A DNA stretch of 33,911 nucleotides, taken from the IMG/VR virus record IMGVR_UViG_3300008259_000351, positions 1 to 33,911 of that record; one strand, 5' to 3'. This DNA comes from a virus. Positions within the stretch are counted from its first letter, which is position 1. Every line of letters starts with the position of its first letter. Below the pieces are notes generated by a model. It had not been told where the DNA came from, did no database searches, and saw nothing but the letters and a program-made list of their open reading frames with translations. The translations under genes were made by a program, and so were the position numbers. Shown piece by piece: positions 32,516 through 33,911 of this stretch.

Positions 32516-33911
32516 ATGCCGTTGGCTGTGAGTTTTGTTGCAGCCTGTGCTCGTGGACTGGGGCTGGGGAATGGGGAAGCGCCGCTTGCCCCCTCTATCA
32601 CTACGCCCGCAAGCAATGACACGACATTAGGTACGCCAATCACGGCAGCGATTGCCTACACGATTACCATTTCTACATTCACAGTTTCATATGTTCAATA
32701 TAAATTGGACAAAATTGATTCGTCCAATACAGTCACAGATGAAGGACAATGGACTGGCTCACTCGCAGGTGCTAGCGGTTCAAATTCAGCAACCCTCAGT
32801 ACTAGGGTCAATTCATCTGGGTCTACTGAAAATATTCTCCACAATCAGAAGTATGCACTATATTTGCGTTCTGTTGACGCTGCTGGGCAAACAGGGCCAT
32901 CATCTACGGTAAGACGATTTACGACCGCCGCAGAGAGTGCGCCAACAGCATTCAGTTCACTTGGGCAGCAGGCACTAATGGAACATACTCAATTGGAACC
33001 AGGGAATATTCCGTTGTTGCCGGAAATAATCCCGGCGCAGGAACATACACAACACTATCTGGTTCTAGTGGTACGACATCGCTAACGGCAACTTCAAATG
33101 GAACTGCACTTTTGCCTAATACGCAGTACACGGTCTACTTAAGGTACACAGCATCAAGCCCTGGGTCTGCCAGCAATACTGCGTATGCAACGCACACAAC
33201 CGCTGCCGAAATCCTTCCGAGTGCACCAACAGTGTCAATCTCTTCATGGGATGGAACGGATAATGACCAAGCAGGGTTGGGGCGCGAAAATGGTAGAACG
33301 CAAATTGTTATTGCACGCGGAAACGTACCGACGCCACCAACGCCAACGTATCTTTATAAGTATCAGTATGCGTACGGAACTTCATCCGACCCCACGAACT
33401 GGGCAGACTTCCCAACATCAGGGCAGGCATCTTCAGTAACTATTTCTAGTCTTCCGAATGATACGACATATTATGCGAGGGTTCGCGCAGTATCACTTGG
33501 CACTAGTACTGGTGGCACCATATCAGGAAACGCATCTGGAACTACAAATCCAGCATTGCCACCTCAGCCAACAATTGAATGGCGCTCCATGTCTGGTTCA
33601 TCGTATGGAACGGCGCAATTCACGATAGGTAATAATGGTGGTTCAACGACTGCTGTCTATATTGTGAGACGCCCAACTTCTGGAACAAATACTGGAGCAA
33701 CATTTGTTCTCAAAGCAACTGGTAGTCAAGATATTGGTGGTTACTCTTCTGATGGTGGCACGGAGTATTACGTTTCTTACAACTACAATCGTCTAGGTGA
33801 AGCAAGTGCTGCTTCTACAAGTGAACTTAGATGGACGCGACCAGCAAAAAACGTATCAAAGACGTGGCGTGGAAACGACTTTTGTCAAGCGTACTATTTC
33901 CCAGACTACAC
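32516..33911 (+). CDS. Fibronectin-III-type fibre protein, frame change near 32950, 3' partial
   Basis: Translation from ATG 32516 gives an Fn3-like protein up to about 'RRFTTAAESAPTA' (~32950), after which this frame becomes unrelated and stops at 33085. In the -1 frame the sequence continues as 'QFTWAAGTNGTYSIGTREYS' and stays open for about 950 bases to the window end, with Fn3-like features ('NDTTYYARVRAVSLG', 'NTQYTVYLRYTA'). One extra base near 32950 would join both parts into one protein of over 460 residues. No classical slippery heptamer is visible, so a sequencing error or real single-base deletion is more likely than programmed frameshifting. Likely a fibre or surface-binding protein. 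Confidence 0.65.

Noticed and set aside
1-33911. tRNA genes, integrase, transposase or attachment sites
   Set aside because: I found no cloverleaf-like sequence and no recombinase motif in the reading frames.

Overview
This window looks like the late structural region of a tailed bacteriophage with a contractile (myovirus-type) tail. The evidence is the order of recognisable tail genes on one strand: the end of a tape-measure protein carrying a zinc-peptidase-like domain, a baseplate protein, a gp27/XkdQ-like hub, a gp25-like wedge protein, a baseplate J-like protein and a tail-protein-I-like protein. All supported genes are on the + strand, most start codons overlap or abut the previous stop, and the sequence is AT-leaning by eye. 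An r1t-like holin and the 'YFDG...WTGTA.ASTS' carbohydrate-binding repeats, which I associate with actinobacteriophage tail proteins, point weakly to an actinobacterial host. Phage flavin-dependent halogenases and 2-oxoglutarate oxygenases are best known from aquatic phages, so an uncultured aquatic phage is my inference.

Layout. Positions 1-5215: tape measure end, baseplate/hub proteins and a very short OB-fold-like fragment. 5203-8764: a tail-collar fibre with a His-rich tip, its probable assembly chaperone, a compact flavin-dependent halogenase and a tiny coiled-coil protein. 8831-14003: gp25, J and a gpI-like protein split by a large insertion with two carbohydrate-binding-like domains. 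14006-15328: small tail proteins and a holin. 15341-24342: fibre genes, including a 1400-residue protein with four collagen-like Gly-X-Y blocks and a histidine-rich fibre. 24344-31524: a compact accessory run with three iron/2-oxoglutarate oxygenase-like proteins, a second halogenase, a methyltransferase-like protein, a DUF6065-like protein, a small membrane protein, a family 2 glycosyltransferase and three related small helical proteins. 31602-33911: more fibre genes, ending in a fibronectin-III-type gene that changes reading frame near 32950 and runs off the window.

The most interesting reading is that 24344-31524, and perhaps the separate halogenase at 7409, form a set of protein- or glycan-decorating enzymes embedded among the fibre genes. 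The fibres would be the natural substrates: about 200 Gly-X-Y triplets, His-rich tips and Thr-rich repeats. This functional link is inference from gene position and chemistry. The enzyme family calls rest on visible motifs.
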